Below are positions 22,459 to 33,195 of a DNA stretch of 64,000 nucleotides, one piece after another (position 1 is the first letter of the stretch; each line of letters begins with the position of its first letter). Both the position numbers and the translations under genes were made by a program. This DNA is from Mycocentrospora acerina (Eukaryota > Ascomycota > Dothideomycetes > Pleosporales): positions 1 to 64,000 of the forward strand of contig JAKUHH010000251.1 of the NCBI GenBank assembly GCA_022701365.1, read 5' to 3'. The notes beneath the pieces were generated by a model, which saw only the letters and a list, made by a program, of their open reading frames with translations, was not told where the DNA came from and ran no database searches.

Positions 22459-24567
22459 ATGGGCCCCGACACGGCACTCCCGCTGCCCCCAGACTTCACC
22501 AATGTCGACGACTATGTCGAGTCACTGTTGAAATTCACAACTTCCTCGTGGCTGCTCCAAACACTGTGCGGGGGTGTCCACATCCTCGACTTCTACACAC
22601 GGACCCCAGATCTGTACGAGACTATTCTCCCCCAAACATGGCGGGATTGGTTCAAGTCACGGGACATTATGGATATTTTGGATATCCTGATGCGCGAGGA
22701 CCTCGAACAGTTTGACGCAAGAGAAGGACACGAGAGCACGGCTTGGCGCAACGGGCCGTGTCCACCAAAAGACTTGCTGCAGTACATCAAGGATGTTCGA
22801 AGTCATTTGCTGGCCCGCGAGTTTCCCCCTGCCAACTCTGCTCTCAAGTCTGAAAAACCCGGCATTGCTCGCAACATTGCTCTTGGGATGAAAGTCAAGA
22901 AAATCCACGAGGTGGAACACTTTGCACGATACATTGAAACATTGACCGACGATATAGCGCAATCAGGAAAGAAGCCCATTACTCACCTTGTGGACTTTGG
23001 CTCGGGACAAAATTACCTAGGCCGGGCGCTTGCTGCTCCCCCGTATTCCAAGCACATCGTGGCTGTCGAGAGCAAGCAGCATAATATCGAAGGGGCCAAG
23101 AGCATGGATATTCTTGCAAAGTTGGTGCCGAAGCCATTGGTCATGAGGAACAAGAAAGAGTATCGTGCTAAAACGGGCAAGGGGAAGAAGGCCAAGAAAG
23201 AACAGGTAAATGGTGCAGTCACTCCATCCGCCGGGGAGACTCCTGGAACCAACAGAGAATCGAATGACAGGACGGAATGCGACGCTGAAGGATGTCCTCC
23301 AGTGCCAGCCACGGATTCTCCAGCACCGCCTGCGCCATCTGGAAGTGAAGAACACTGCAATGACGAAAACTGCACGCTCTTGGGGCCGCCAAAAGATGAA
23401 CCCACCGCAATGCCCACCCCAGCAGAACCAGCGTCCAAACAAAGCAAACCCTCCACCACCGACCTCCAAATCTACACCGAAGGCCATGGTAGCGTGCAGT
23501 ACGTCGAGCATATCATCAAAGACGGCGATCTTACCCCTGTTATCGACCAAGTCCTTGACAGCACTCGCATCCAAAACGACAACATGACACCCAACTCGTC
23601 CTCGATCGCCTCACCCTCCAATCTTGCCGCCGTACCCAAACCCGCCGACGTAAACGCCATGGTCATCTCTCTGCATTCCTGCGGCAACCTCGTCCACCAC
23701 GGCCTCCGCTCCCTCCTGCTCAACCCACACATCGCCGCTGTCGCAATGGTAGGTTGCTGCTACAACCTCGTAACAGAGCGTCTCGGCCCCCCAACCTACA
23801 AGCTTCCCACCCTCCGTCCAAACCACCCCCGCCTCAAGTCCACCTCGCACGCCTTCGACCCCCACGGCTTCCCCATGTCCGAAAAGCTAGCCACCTACCC
23901 GCTCCCTCCTTCCCCTTCCCACGACAACCAACAAGATCACGGCCTCCGTCTCAACATCACTGCGCGCATGATGGCCGTCCAAGCGCCCTTCAACTGGGAC
24001 CGCTCAGACAGCGACCTCTTCTTCACCCGGCACTTCTACCGCGCCCTCCTCCAACGCATCTTCCTCGACCGCGGCCTCATCTCCGCCCCCCTCCCCGACT
24101 CCACCGGCACCTCCGCCTCAGGCCACACCTCCACCGTGACATGGACGCCGCCCAACGGCCGCGGGCCCGGCATCTCCCCAGACGGCACCCCCACACCACT
24201 CACCATCGGCTCCCTGCGCAAATTCGCCTACTCCGACTTTGTCAGCTACGTCCGCGCCGCGGTCGGCAAGCTCAGCGGCACAAACACCTTTTGCGTCATC
24301 GATCCGCTGTTTGTCGAGGAGAAGATGGGCGGCCTCACAGACGAGGATATCAGACGCTACGAGCGGAATTGGACGGACAGGAAAAAGGAACTCAGCGTCA
24401 TGTGGGCGCTCATGGCGTTTAGCGCGGGGGTGGTCGAGGCGGTCGTCGTCGTGGATCGCTGGCTGTGGCTGAAAGAGCAGAGCGAGGTGCAGGAGGCGTG
24501 GGTGGAAGCCGTGTTCGAGTACAAGCATAGTCCGCGGAATCTGGTAGTTGTGGGAGTGAAGAAATAG
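22459..24567 (+). CDS. METTL25/RRNAD1-type methyltransferase-like protein
   Basis: Single exon of 702 residues; the first ATG in frame is at 22459. The N-terminal helical region (WLLQTLCGGVHILDFYTRTP; PQTWRDWFKSRDIMDILDIL) and the SAM-binding motif VDFGSGQNYLGRAL near residue 178 are typical of METTL25/METTL25B. A low-complexity, lysine- then Pro/Thr/Glu-rich insertion occupies about 235-345 (KGKKAKKEQ...). The conserved second half follows: VISLHSCGNLVHHGLRSLLL near 402, then MVGCCYNLVTERL, and a C-terminal KFAYSDFVSYVRAAV and DEDIRRYERNW. The family is annotated as methyltransferase-like, with proposed ribosomal targets; its substrate in fungi is not established. It ends 164 bp from the convergent LCCL gene. 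Confidence 0.88.
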   Translation: MGPDTALPLPPDFTNVDDYVESLLKFTTSSWLLQTLCGGVHILDFYTRTPDLYETILPQTWRDWFKSRDIMDILDILMREDLEQFDAREGHESTAWRNGPCPPKDLLQYIKDVRSHLLAREFPPANSALKSEKPGIARNIALGMKVKKIHEVEHFARYIETLTDDIAQSGKKPITHLVDFGSGQNYLGRALAAPPYSKHIVAVESKQHNIEGAKSMDILAKLVPKPLVMRNKKEYRAKTGKGKKAKKEQVNGAVTPSAGETPGTNRESNDRTECDAEGCPPVPATDSPAPPAPSGSEEHCNDENCTLLGPPKDEPTAMPTPAEPASKQSKPSTTDLQIYTEGHGSVQYVEHIIKDGDLTPVIDQVLDSTRIQNDNMTPNSSSIASPSNLAAVPKPADVNAMVISLHSCGNLVHHGLRSLLLNPHIAAVAMVGCCYNLVTERLGPPTYKLPTLRPNHPRLKSTSHAFDPHGFPMSEKLATYPLPPSPSHDNQQDHGLRLNITARMMAVQAPFNWDRSDSDLFFTRHFYRALLQRIFLDRGLISAPLPDSTGTSASGHTSTVTWTPPNGRGPGISPDGTPTPLTIGSLRKFAYSDFVSYVRAAVGKLSGTNTFCVIDPLFVEEKMGGLTDEDIRRYERNWTDRKKELSVMWALMAFSAGVVEAVVVVDRWLWLKEQSEVQEAWVEAVFEYKHSPRNLVVVGVKK

Positions 24568-24731
24568 GAGTAGTAGACTTGTCTCCTTGATTTTTTCTTC
24601 TTCTCCATTATTATTATTTTTCTTGTTATTATTCATTCTTTTCCATCTATCTATCCATCCATCCATCCATCCATCCATCCATCCATCCATTCTGATTTTC
24701 ACATCTACATCTACATCTACATTTACATCCC
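24568..24731. repeat. ATCC and ACATCT microsatellites between convergent genes
   Basis: The interval between the two stop codons contains an (ATCC)n run at about 24652-24690 and an (ACATCT)n run at about 24698-24727, preceded by a T-rich stretch likely in the 3' UTRs of both genes. Confidence 0.8.
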
Positions 24732-26627
24732 TCACGACGGACCACTAGGCATGTCCCTCCACCCCCCGTTCTTCTTCCACACCCCCGCTTTGGTGTAATC
24801 CCCCCTGCCGCCTCCGCCCCTCAAATACGCAAACCGAAAGTACTCATTCAACCCCCCCAAATGCCTATGCCACGTCCAGCGGCCCAGGCCCCCGTCCCCA
24901 GGCATGCGATCCTCAAACTCATGGAACCTCTCGACATCGTTGACCAAGATGCTGAGGCCCTCAAACATACTGGGCAGCGGCATTGCCCACTCAAACGTGA
25001 TGCTTGAGACGTTGTGGATAATCGGGGGGAGGATAACGGGGAGAAGCGAGCCCTCTGGGGCGTCGCCGCGTAGTGCCGCGGGGGTCTGCAGGATAGAGCT
25101 GAATCCCCAGCGGGCGATGCCGTTGATGAACAGGCCGATGAGGATGCCCTGGAAGAGGAGGCTAGGGCGGTTTTGCATGGATGTGCCGGGGACGAGGAGC
25201 AGGCCGAGGATGTAGTGGTGGATGCGGAGGTTCATTTTGGGGATGGCGACGAGGGCGAGGAGCGTGGAGACGAAGAGGCCGTAGATGGCGAGGTAGCGGG
25301 GGAGGCGGCCTTCGATGCGGAGGGCCCAGGCTTGGCCGAGGGCGATGGTGAAGAGGCAGAGGACGACGATGATGAGCGCGGGGATGGCGCCGGGTTGGGT
25401 TTTGATGTCGTGCGGGGTGAGGCGCTCAATGGGGATTTTATCAAAGGTGTAGTTGTTTAGGGCGCCGATCCAGCAGCCGCCGAGCCAGAGGATGGTTTTT
25501 TCGACTTGTGCTTCGAGGCCGAGGAGCGTGCGGCGCACGGCGAAGCGGTACACGACGTACATGCAGAAACATGCGGGGAGGAGGCGGCCTAGTGCGATGC
25601 TGATGATGGAGTAGTAGTCGGTGAGGTTGGGCGGGTCGGAAGCGAGTGCTACGTGGAAGAAGATGCCGATGAATATGGAGGGGAAGAAGACGTCGGGGGA
25701 GGTGGTGAAGAGGGAGAGGAGGATGGTAAAAACCAAACTAACGCCGAGGAGGGGCCAGCGCAGGTCGTGGCATCTGGCAGCTGTTCCTGGGAGAAAGGCA
25801 AACGACTTGGGAAAGTACGAGGAAAAGGATATGCTTTTGATGTGATTCTTGTTCACGCTGGGGTAGTGGGTTTTCTGGCCAACCTGGGAGATGACGCCGC
25901 ATCCGCCAGATGCATCGTTGATGAAGCCGGCGTGTATGGCAGCACCGCAGATGAATGAGTCGCCGCGGTAGTAGGTGTTTTCCAGAGTTTGATCCTCGTC
26001 GGTTGGACCGCCTACAACCAAGGGGCGGTAGTTTACTATCTGGTCACCGACAGCGTGGGGGTTGAGGAGTTGCACGCGCTTGCAGTTTGCGGGACAGCGA
26101 AAGGGCATGGTGCTGTTCTGGAAGGGGCGACAGAGGTCCCCGTTCAAGCCACAGCCATCGCCAGGACTCCAGAAGCGGTCCTCGCATCGGATCCGCACTG
26201 GACTGCCATAGCCGGGGATTTCAGCGGAAAAGGCACTGCGGTGGAGGACTAGTCCAAAGCTGAGCAGCCAGCAGGCGTAGAAGAGCACTAGGAGCAGGAT
26301 CTTGTGCTTGCGCTTGGGAAAGTATGTGTCCAGGAAGCGAATGGGTGCCCTCTGTATCCTGGGAAAGTAGGGCTCTATTTTCCAGGGGCGTGGCGGCTGG
26401 GGGCCTTTGACCCACGTCACTACCTTACTCCAGGCGCGCTGCAGTCGGGGTGGAATGTATTTGCTGGCGAAGTGTGGCTCGCGTCCAGGGAAGTGCTCTT
26501 CGTCGGAAGCCTCGGAACGGGCAATCAGCACTGTATCATCTACAGAATGGATGGTATCGTCGTCGTCGCCATCATAGTATGTTTGCGGAGGTGCACCCTC
26601 GTCGTTTAGGACGATCCTAGGCCCCAT
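24732..26627 (-). CDS. LCCL-domain multipass membrane protein
   Basis: Single exon, 631 residues. An N-terminal cytosolic segment (about 1-105, acidic then basic, ending FPKRKHK) precedes a first transmembrane helix (ILLLVLFYACWLLSFGLVLH). A luminal or extracellular LCCL domain follows (about 145-285) with the expected cysteine pattern in IRCEDRFWSPGDGCGLNGDLC, RCPANCKRVQLLNPHAVGD, DSFICGAAIHAGFI and GGCGVISQVG. Six to eight further hydrophobic helices fill residues about 295-540. This architecture is the fungal LCCL membrane-protein family, of unknown molecular function. The gene is convergent with the METTL25-type gene and divergent from the Aro8-type aminotransferase. A TATATAAG-like sequence near 26736 lies about 105 bp upstream of the start and could serve as its TATA element. 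Confidence 0.9.
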   Translation of the reverse strand: MGPRIVLNDEGAPPQTYYDGDDDDTIHSVDDTVLIARSEASDEEHFPGREPHFASKYIPPRLQRAWSKVVTWVKGPQPPRPWKIEPYFPRIQRAPIRFLDTYFPKRKHKILLLVLFYACWLLSFGLVLHRSAFSAEIPGYGSPVRIRCEDRFWSPGDGCGLNGDLCRPFQNSTMPFRCPANCKRVQLLNPHAVGDQIVNYRPLVVGGPTDEDQTLENTYYRGDSFICGAAIHAGFINDASGGCGVISQVGQKTHYPSVNKNHIKSISFSSYFPKSFAFLPGTAARCHDLRWPLLGVSLVFTILLSLFTTSPDVFFPSIFIGIFFHVALASDPPNLTDYYSIISIALGRLLPACFCMYVVYRFAVRRTLLGLEAQVEKTILWLGGCWIGALNNYTFDKIPIERLTPHDIKTQPGAIPALIIVVLCLFTIALGQAWALRIEGRLPRYLAIYGLFVSTLLALVAIPKMNLRIHHYILGLLLVPGTSMQNRPSLLFQGILIGLFINGIARWGFSSILQTPAALRGDAPEGSLLPVILPPIIHNVSSITFEWAMPLPSMFEGLSILVNDVERFHEFEDRMPGDGGLGRWTWHRHLGGLNEYFRFAYLRGGGGRGDYTKAGVWKKNGGWRDMPSGPS

Positions 26628-27388
26628 GTCTGGGATAGAGGCGAGGAGAGCTGACGGTGGGAGGGCTGATGGATGATATGGCGTCAGGCCGTGTTGGATG
26701 GGAGCAAGAACGACAAGATGGATATTATATAAGATGAAAAATGCAACAAAGCGATACTGTACAAGACGCAGTCAAAGAGAAGGCGCTGCAGCAACAGCCC
26801 GACGCGAGGTTAAAAGGCAGAGCCTGGGAAACTCTGGGAAGCTCCGGGACCTGCATCATCGCGCCGCTGGGCTGCGGGGGCCAACCACGCCAACCAGGCG
26901 TCCACGTTGTCGATCGGCGCTAGGAGCTGGGCCATAATCACGGGATGCTGCAACATGCAGCCTTGAGCTCTGCTGCGACACCAAGACTTTGAGGTTGCAA
27001 AAATTCCGTCCGGGTCGCATGTCTGACACTGCAGAAGCTGGGGTAGAGGCATGCGGCTGCTTCCGGCCTAGGCGACATGCATGCACGTATTGCTGGACAA
27101 CTGTCGGCGTGTCGTCATGTCAAGGGCGGGATTGCTAATCAGTCTTGCGGCTAGTTATCGACGCGAGCGCCGCGGTCAGCACCTCTACGTCGTCGACTCT
27201 GCCCCGTCTTGTCTTGTGTGTCTTGTCTTGTCTTGTCTTTTGCATTCGCTGCTGCCGTCGTTGTTGGTACAGGTGCAGCCTTGATCATTCTCCTGCTTCA
27301 ACTGCACTTGCTGCAGCTCCTAGCGTGAATCTGCACGAGACTTGTAAACCCAATCCGTCTATCAAACGGTCGCGAGACGTCCAATACA
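26628..27388. promoter_or_regulatory. divergent intergenic region, LCCL / aminotransferase
   Basis: 761 bp between start codons. A TATATAAG-like element lies near 26736 on the LCCL side. Short (CTTGT)n repeats sit at about 27207-27240 upstream of the aminotransferase. No separate gene is supported. Confidence 0.5.
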
Positions 27389-29259
27389 ATGGCGCCCTAC
27401 TCTGCAGACCCAGCCAGCTTCCCCGAGCCCGTCGACCTCTCGCACCATCTGTCGCGCAGCACAAAGCTGCGCGTGGCCTCGAGCATGAAGAAATTCTACA
27501 AGTACTTCCAGATCCCGGGCATTGCCCAGCTCGCCGGAGGTACGTCGTCGCCAAGACATGCTCTTGCCATTTGGGTCTGACTCTACCAGGCCTGCCAAAC
27601 GAACACTACTTTCCCTATGACACGCTGGAGGCCAAGGTTGCTCACCCGCACCGTTGGAAGCCCACCCCCAACAAGCCAGTCGACCCGCCTGCCGACGACC
27701 CGCCCACCTCTCAGTTGGCAAAGGCAGCAATCTCAAAGTCAAAGTCCAAGCCCAAGCATGAGGATCCTCCTGCCTCGCGCCTCGTGGTCCCACATGACTC
27801 CAAGTCGTCGGACCCCTTTCAGATGATTGATCTCAAGTCTGCCCTGCAATACGGTCAGGCTCAGGGCTATCCTGCACTCTACTCTTTCATCCGCCAGTTC
27901 ACACGCGAGAACTTGCATCCTTTTGTCCCATACAAGGAGGGCCCAGAAGTCATCCTAACGTGTGGCTCAACCGATGGCTTCTCAAAGACCGTCCAGGCAC
28001 TCAGCAACGAATGGTCAGCTGACCATGACCCTGTTGAAGAAAGACCAGCCCTGCTATGCGAAAAGTATGCCTATATGAACGCCATCCAGACGGTCAAGCC
28101 ACGCGGCTTCAACATTGCCCCTGTCGCCATCGACGACGAGGGCATGCTGGCAAAGGGCCCAGGCGGCCTCCAAGATGTTCTCGAGAACTGGGACTTTGCT
28201 CAAGGTCGCCGTCCCCATCTCATGTACACAGTCACTATTGGCCAGAACCCCACATCTGGCACTCTGTCCGTCGCCCGTCGCACAGAAATATACGCCTTGT
28301 GCGTGCAATACGACATTATCATCATCGAAGACGACCCATACTGGTACCTACAATTCCCCTCCTCATCACCCAGCAGCGTGAACCCCCATCCCACCAAGAC
28401 CTCCGGTTTCGAATTTCTTGATAGCCTCATCCCAAGCTACCTTAGCCTCGACTACCAAGGTCGTGTCGTCCGTCTCGACACCTTTTCCAAAACAGTTGCT
28501 CCAGGGTGCCGACTGGGCTGGATCACTGCTCAACCCGCCCTCGTCGAGCGCATCCTCCGCATCACCGAAACCTCCACCCAACAGCCCTCCGGCTTTGTAC
28601 AGTCCATGATTGCCGAGCTCCTCGTTGGCCCCCACTCCTCCAACGATCCTGGCCGCGGCGGCGCCGCTGACGGCAACGGTTGGAAAGTTGATGGCTGGGT
28701 GCGCTGGCTCGAAGGTCTCCGTGGAAACTACGAGCGCCGCATGCAGACCATGTCCACGATTCTCGAATCCGGAGTATCCCTCGTTAAAGCTGGACGTCGC
28801 CCCTCCCTCACCCTCGAGTCCGGCGACGACGAGTGGTCTGTCGTGGAAAAACAGCAAATCTACTCGTTTGTCCGTCCCCTCGGCGGAATGTTCATCTGGG
28901 TGCGCTTCGACTTCTCATCCCACCCCCTCGCCAAACAAGTCCCCGCTGCACGCCTCTCCCAAGCTTTGTGGGTATTCTGGGCCCAAAAACCATACCTGGT
29001 CCTAGTTGCCCCTGGGTCAATGTTCGCTACTACAGAAGAACTTCGAGAAAAAGACAGCTTTAACTGCTTCAGACTGTGCTTTGCAGCCTGCCCTGCAGAG
29101 GATGTAGAGGATATTAGTACGAGGTTTGTAGACGGTGCACAGGCCTTTTGGCGCATCAAGAAGGTGGAGAAGATTGACAAGCTACTGCAAGAGGAGGAAT
29201 CTTCAATCGAAAGTGTGGATGACGTCGCCGGAATGGCCTTGTTGACCGGCATGTGTTAG
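27389..29259 (+). CDS. ARO8: Aro8-type aromatic/2-aminoadipate aminotransferase
   Basis: Two exons, 27389-27539 and 27590-29259 (606 residues), separated by a 50-nt intron. The true start MAPYSADPASFPEP lies in a different frame from the long exon, and splicing restores GIAQLAGGLPNEHYFPYD, the usual N-terminal signature of fungal Aro8/kynurenine aminotransferases. Fold-type I PLP enzyme features: ILTCGSTDGFSKTVQAL (cofactor phosphate region), YTVTIGQNPTSGTLS, IIEDDPYWYLQF, and the Schiff-base lysine Lys351 in RLDTFSKTVAPGCRLGW. A loop rich in Pro, Ser and Lys (about 77-125) is a fungal insertion. It should transaminate aromatic amino acids or 2-aminoadipate in Phe/Tyr/Trp and lysine metabolism, in the cytosol. 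The exact substrate cannot be told from sequence; the ARO8 name is by family. Confidence 0.9.
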
Positions 29260-29797
29260 TGATAGAGGTAGAAGAAGTGTGGTATACCGATTTAAATTGT
29301 AGATGACGCCGACTAACCAACCATTTAACCAAACTCCCTTCCCTGTACGCTCAAAATGCCGCTCGCTGTACATGCGTGAAGTGACGTTGCGGAAATATTC
29401 GTAGGTGGGGTGTCTGTGCGAGTCTTTCGAAGGAAAAAAAGAAAAAAGAAAGAAAAGAATAAAGCGAAGGTCCTGTACTAATACTCATTCCTTCGGATAC
29501 AGACATACAGACATACAGACATACAGACATACAGACATACAGGCATACAGACATTCAGACATTCAGACATACAGACATTCAGACATACAGACATGACGGA
29601 AGAAAATCAAAGAGACGGAAATGACAGGATCGCAACTAAACGTGAGGATACGATGCGCAACCGGTTTAACGAGTCCGGGTGTTCGGGTCCGTGTTCCAAG
29701 ATGATATGGATGGATGTTCGTGTTGGAGGTAGGGAAGATAAGTGAGCGAGTCGGTAAATAAAAAGTGCGACTTCTTCACCACTACTAACAACATCCT
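29260..29797. other. intergenic with 8-bp minisatellite
   Basis: Downstream region of the aminotransferase. It has an A-rich segment at 29430-29465 and then the octamer repeat at 29497-29594. No gene is supported. Confidence 0.5.
29497..29594. repeat. 8-bp minisatellite (ACATACAG)n, about 12 copies
   Basis: Tandem octamers read ATACAGAC/ATTCAGAC with a few T or G substitutions (ACATTCAG, GGCATACAG). The array is about 98 bp long. Confidence 0.9.
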
Positions 29798-30251
29798 TCA
29801 CATAGTGTAGGTCCTTCGCAGACAACTTATACCCACCTCTACCTGTTGGTTCTGTCGCTGCAAGACAAGCTGGCCCTCATCGTTGGATTGCTGCTGGGAC
29901 GTGTTGATGAGCGGAATGTCGTTGTCATTTTGTTCGAATGGAGGAGGAGCATGAGGAGCATTAGGAGCGTGGGCATGGCGGCGTTGAGATGAAAACATGG
30001 TGAGAGTGAGGCGTTGGATGTATTCTTTTGAGGGGTTAGTTTGTAGTCGTGTTGATTTAGGAAGGAGGGGATCGAATGAAAGTGAGAGTCGCGTTCTTAC
30101 GTTTAATGTTTAAACTTCGTCGAGATATTACCGGCCAGAGTTTAATGAGTGCGACCATGGTCCCGGGGATGGCGAGCATGAGTGCAATGAAATTAAAGGT
30201 AGTGTTCGAGTCCCACGTGTTGGCACTGGGGTTTTTGGGTATTGGTGCCAT
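29798..30251 (-). CDS. small single-pass membrane protein, unrecognised
   Basis: Two exons on the minus strand, 30251-30101 and 30024-29798, join in frame through a 76-nt GT-AG intron (donor GTAAGA, acceptor CAAAAG) to give 125 residues. Exon 1 has one strong hydrophobic helix (FNFIALMLAIPGTMVALIKLW, about 20-40). A basic segment and a His/Ala/Pro-rich then Gln/Asn-rich tail follow, probably cytosolic. The ATG at 30251 has a reasonable context. The splice sites, the matching phases and the helix argue for a real gene. No family is recognised and the 3' end may differ if a further intron begins at the GTAGAG near 29845. Confidence 0.5.
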
Positions 30252-33195
30252 GATGAATACTATGTTTGTGAGATGAGGTGATTGAGAATAGTTGAATGCT
30301 TGGAATATATATTTGCTGAAGAGAATGAGTAGATTGGGAAATTTGGATATGGGATGAAAGTTAGTAGCGAGCGAAACTTAAATGAAGTATTGGAGCTGAG
30401 CAACAGAACCATCAAGAACGGTTAGCGCCTTACTTGCGGGATCGTTGTAGTGGCTAGCGCTAAAGTTGAAAACGCTAAGCTAAGAACAAGTTATTTAACT
30501 CAGCCACACGAGCGTGATGTACCAAGCATGTAGGTAATGCAACAGGCATAAAAACTTGAAGGTGTCAATAAAAATGTGGTCCAGCTCACCGTAATGTCTC
30601 TAATGTGGGAACTTAACTGATGATGTGCCTTCATCATGCAAAATGGATGAGTTGTTGTCACGTGATGATACCAACTCGATTCAGGGCTGTTCAGAAGTAC
30701 ACAACCTAACAACCAAACACCGTAACACATCCCCGTAGTCGCAAAGAGCCATGAAATACAGCCTTTTTTGCGACGTTTCCCATGAGTACCATATAGCGCG
30801 TTATCGAGATGTGACTTGTCGGGCATCGCGTTTGGATGTAGTGATTTCCCCACGAAAGCCAACTAGCTCTGTCAAACTAATCGACATCAATCAAAGCGGC
30901 TCTAATAGGGAGCGTACATACCGCTTGCAAACCACAATTAAGATTCATGAGGTCGTCAACTACTAAGTTTTTAAAAGAAGCATCATTTCTAGATTTAGCT
31001 ACCTCTAATGTAGCACAATTGATGGCAATCCTAGGAGACTCATCCTTTCTTGTTCTTTTATGACTTTAGTATCTAATTGGCCGGGTCTTGAAAGTTGCGC
31101 CTTCTGACCGTAAGCGTTGGTCGACGAAGATGATTGATCTAAAAAATCAATGATATCGGAGCAACTCTACCGAAATAGCGATATTTAACGACCTGGGAAT
31201 TCCTTACCTAATTTATTGTTTCTGAACTTCGACACCTTTATGATCTTCGTGATCAATAGGGCACCTATAGATTGTTGGTTCACTGAGCAATTTGCCCTTT
31301 GGACGGTCCAAAATGTCTTATACCTTTTGAACATACATTTATTTAACCCTTTTTCAGCCTTATTCTAACATGTTCTACATAATTTTAAGCAACGTCGTGT
31401 TAACTACCAAGACTATTCCAATCGTCACATCAAACTTCAGTTTCGCCGAAATGATTTAGAATATGTGTTCACTCGTTGTCTGACTTGGACCTACATTGGC
31501 GGCTAATCTAAGTGCTGTTGAGCGACTCCCATCGATGTGATCGCCGAATATTAATATTCCATACTGATGAAGATATGGTCAAGAGCTGTCAGCTGATAGC
31601 TAGATATATACTGAGAGGGTTGTCCCTGCAGGAAAGATTTAATACTTCAGCGCGCAACGCCTGAACAAGTGGAGAGTTTATTGACGAATGTATACACTTT
31701 GCCTACTCCTATCACAGGACTCATTACGTTAGATAAAAATAGGATACACCGTACTTTGTCGTCAAATTATATGGGTTGTGCTTTAAGTGCAAGAGTATAA
31801 AGGAGACCAAAAATTCGAAATTACAAAAGTTGAAAGAGAATAGAAAAAGGTACAGGCCAAATAATTGAGTTCCTAATGTGTGCAGAACAGCAAAGATTGC
31901 CGGTTGTACTGCACAAGTATGAAATATAACAGCCGTACTACTGCTTCGTACTATAGCCCTCAAAAAGAGGTTAATAAAAAACTTGATACAGCTGATGAGT
32001 TGGCGGTTCTACGATGATGATGTAACAGTGAACAGAGGCGCGTTAAAATACTGTGAAGCTCTGTGTAAGTCGAGTTTCACCAGTGGTTTTATAGTTTACT
32101 AACTCTTCTAGATCTATTTGCTGACATGGCCAATTATGATGTGATATGGCACAGTAACTGTGCCGCTTGGTAGGATTCTGTTGTACTGCACACCACGCCA
32201 TCCTCGGCCTCACTTCCGGAGACGCCAAGCAATCCCTCGTTCATGTCAAAAAAGGAAATCTGCCCCTACTCTTTTCAAATCGATGTTTTCCCCATAACAG
32301 AACCTCCGGGAATCTCAGTCCTCGCCCAACGCGATCAAAGGTGTGCTACAAATGTGCGTCTATGAGGTTACTATGGCTGAGTTCATGTAAATTTCATGAT
32401 TGCATACCTTGTTACAACTAGCATCACCAACGTCCATAGCCATGTCTGAAACTCATGCATAGGTTGGTACAATACCATGTTCACTTATCCTCTCATAGCA
32501 GCGCGATCATGTGACCAATTAGTAGGCCAATAATGATCAAGACAAAATTTCAGCAGCAAGAATTGCTGCATCTTAACGGCTACTAATTCTTGATTTCTGG
32601 CCTAAAGTATGATTTTTCAAAAGCCAGATTAAATATTTACCTGGCGGGTGACATGTGATATTCTGATATTTGAAGTTTTGGTACTCACTTCTATTCGTCG
32701 AACTACGCATTTTGTAATATGTAAACCCGTCTATCGTTTATTGTTTCAAAGTTTCATCACTGTCTACTGGTTACTGTAGTTACCCAAAGTGTATCAGATA
32801 GCGTGAACCATGCATGGCGTTAACTTTTAGCAAATCGATAAATGCTTCAACATATGAACAGTCACGATTTCGTTTCAGACTAGGCCGTACAGGATTATTG
32901 ACAGAAATTTATCCCTGCCATTTACTACTTCCGTGCTGATGTTTTACATGGGTCTTGATTTAGCGTCCAATCTTGGGTTGTACCTGCATCTAAGCCTCTG
33001 GTTGCCACGTCAATTTACCAATAAGGATCCCGCTTTCCAATAAGCTACAGTACTATGTTATAAATGGTGATGCATGCTGCCTTTTTTCTCTGCTCTTTCT
33101 TCGAATCTTACCCATCTATGGATATTTCATAATAGAAATCATAATTTACTCCAAAGAATTCTTGGAAACGACTTTCAAACTACGCCTGAACAGCC
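30252..33195. other. AT-rich gene-free spacer with promoter elements at its right end
   Basis: Nearly 3 kb of AT-richer sequence with only short, non-protein-like frames. It is not TA-saturated like the left end of the window, so heavy RIP is not evident. Near the right end two CCAAT boxes (33018-33022 and 33037-33041, both in the context CCAATAAG) and a TATAAAT (33059-33065) precede the small secreted protein gene. Confidence 0.5.
33018..33065 (+). promoter_or_regulatory. CCAAT boxes and TATA element of small secreted protein gene
   Basis: CCAATAAG occurs at 33018-33025 and again at 33037-33044; TATAAAT is at 33059-33065, about 130 bp before the start codon at 33196. Spacing fits a fungal core promoter, though function is inferred. 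Confidence 0.5.

Noticed and set aside
29497..29594. Octamer array considered as CRISPR or telomeric repeat
   Set aside because: There are no spacers between units, and ACATACAG is not a fungal telomere unit; it is a simple minisatellite in a eukaryotic genome.
30500..30862. 120-codon minus-strand frame
   Set aside because: It starts at a non-ATG codon and has mixed, non-family sequence; no splice partner found.
32167..32421. 84-codon Cys-containing frame in the AT-rich island
   Set aside because: It begins at TTG, has no ATG near the start and no signal peptide; cysteine spacing is irregular.
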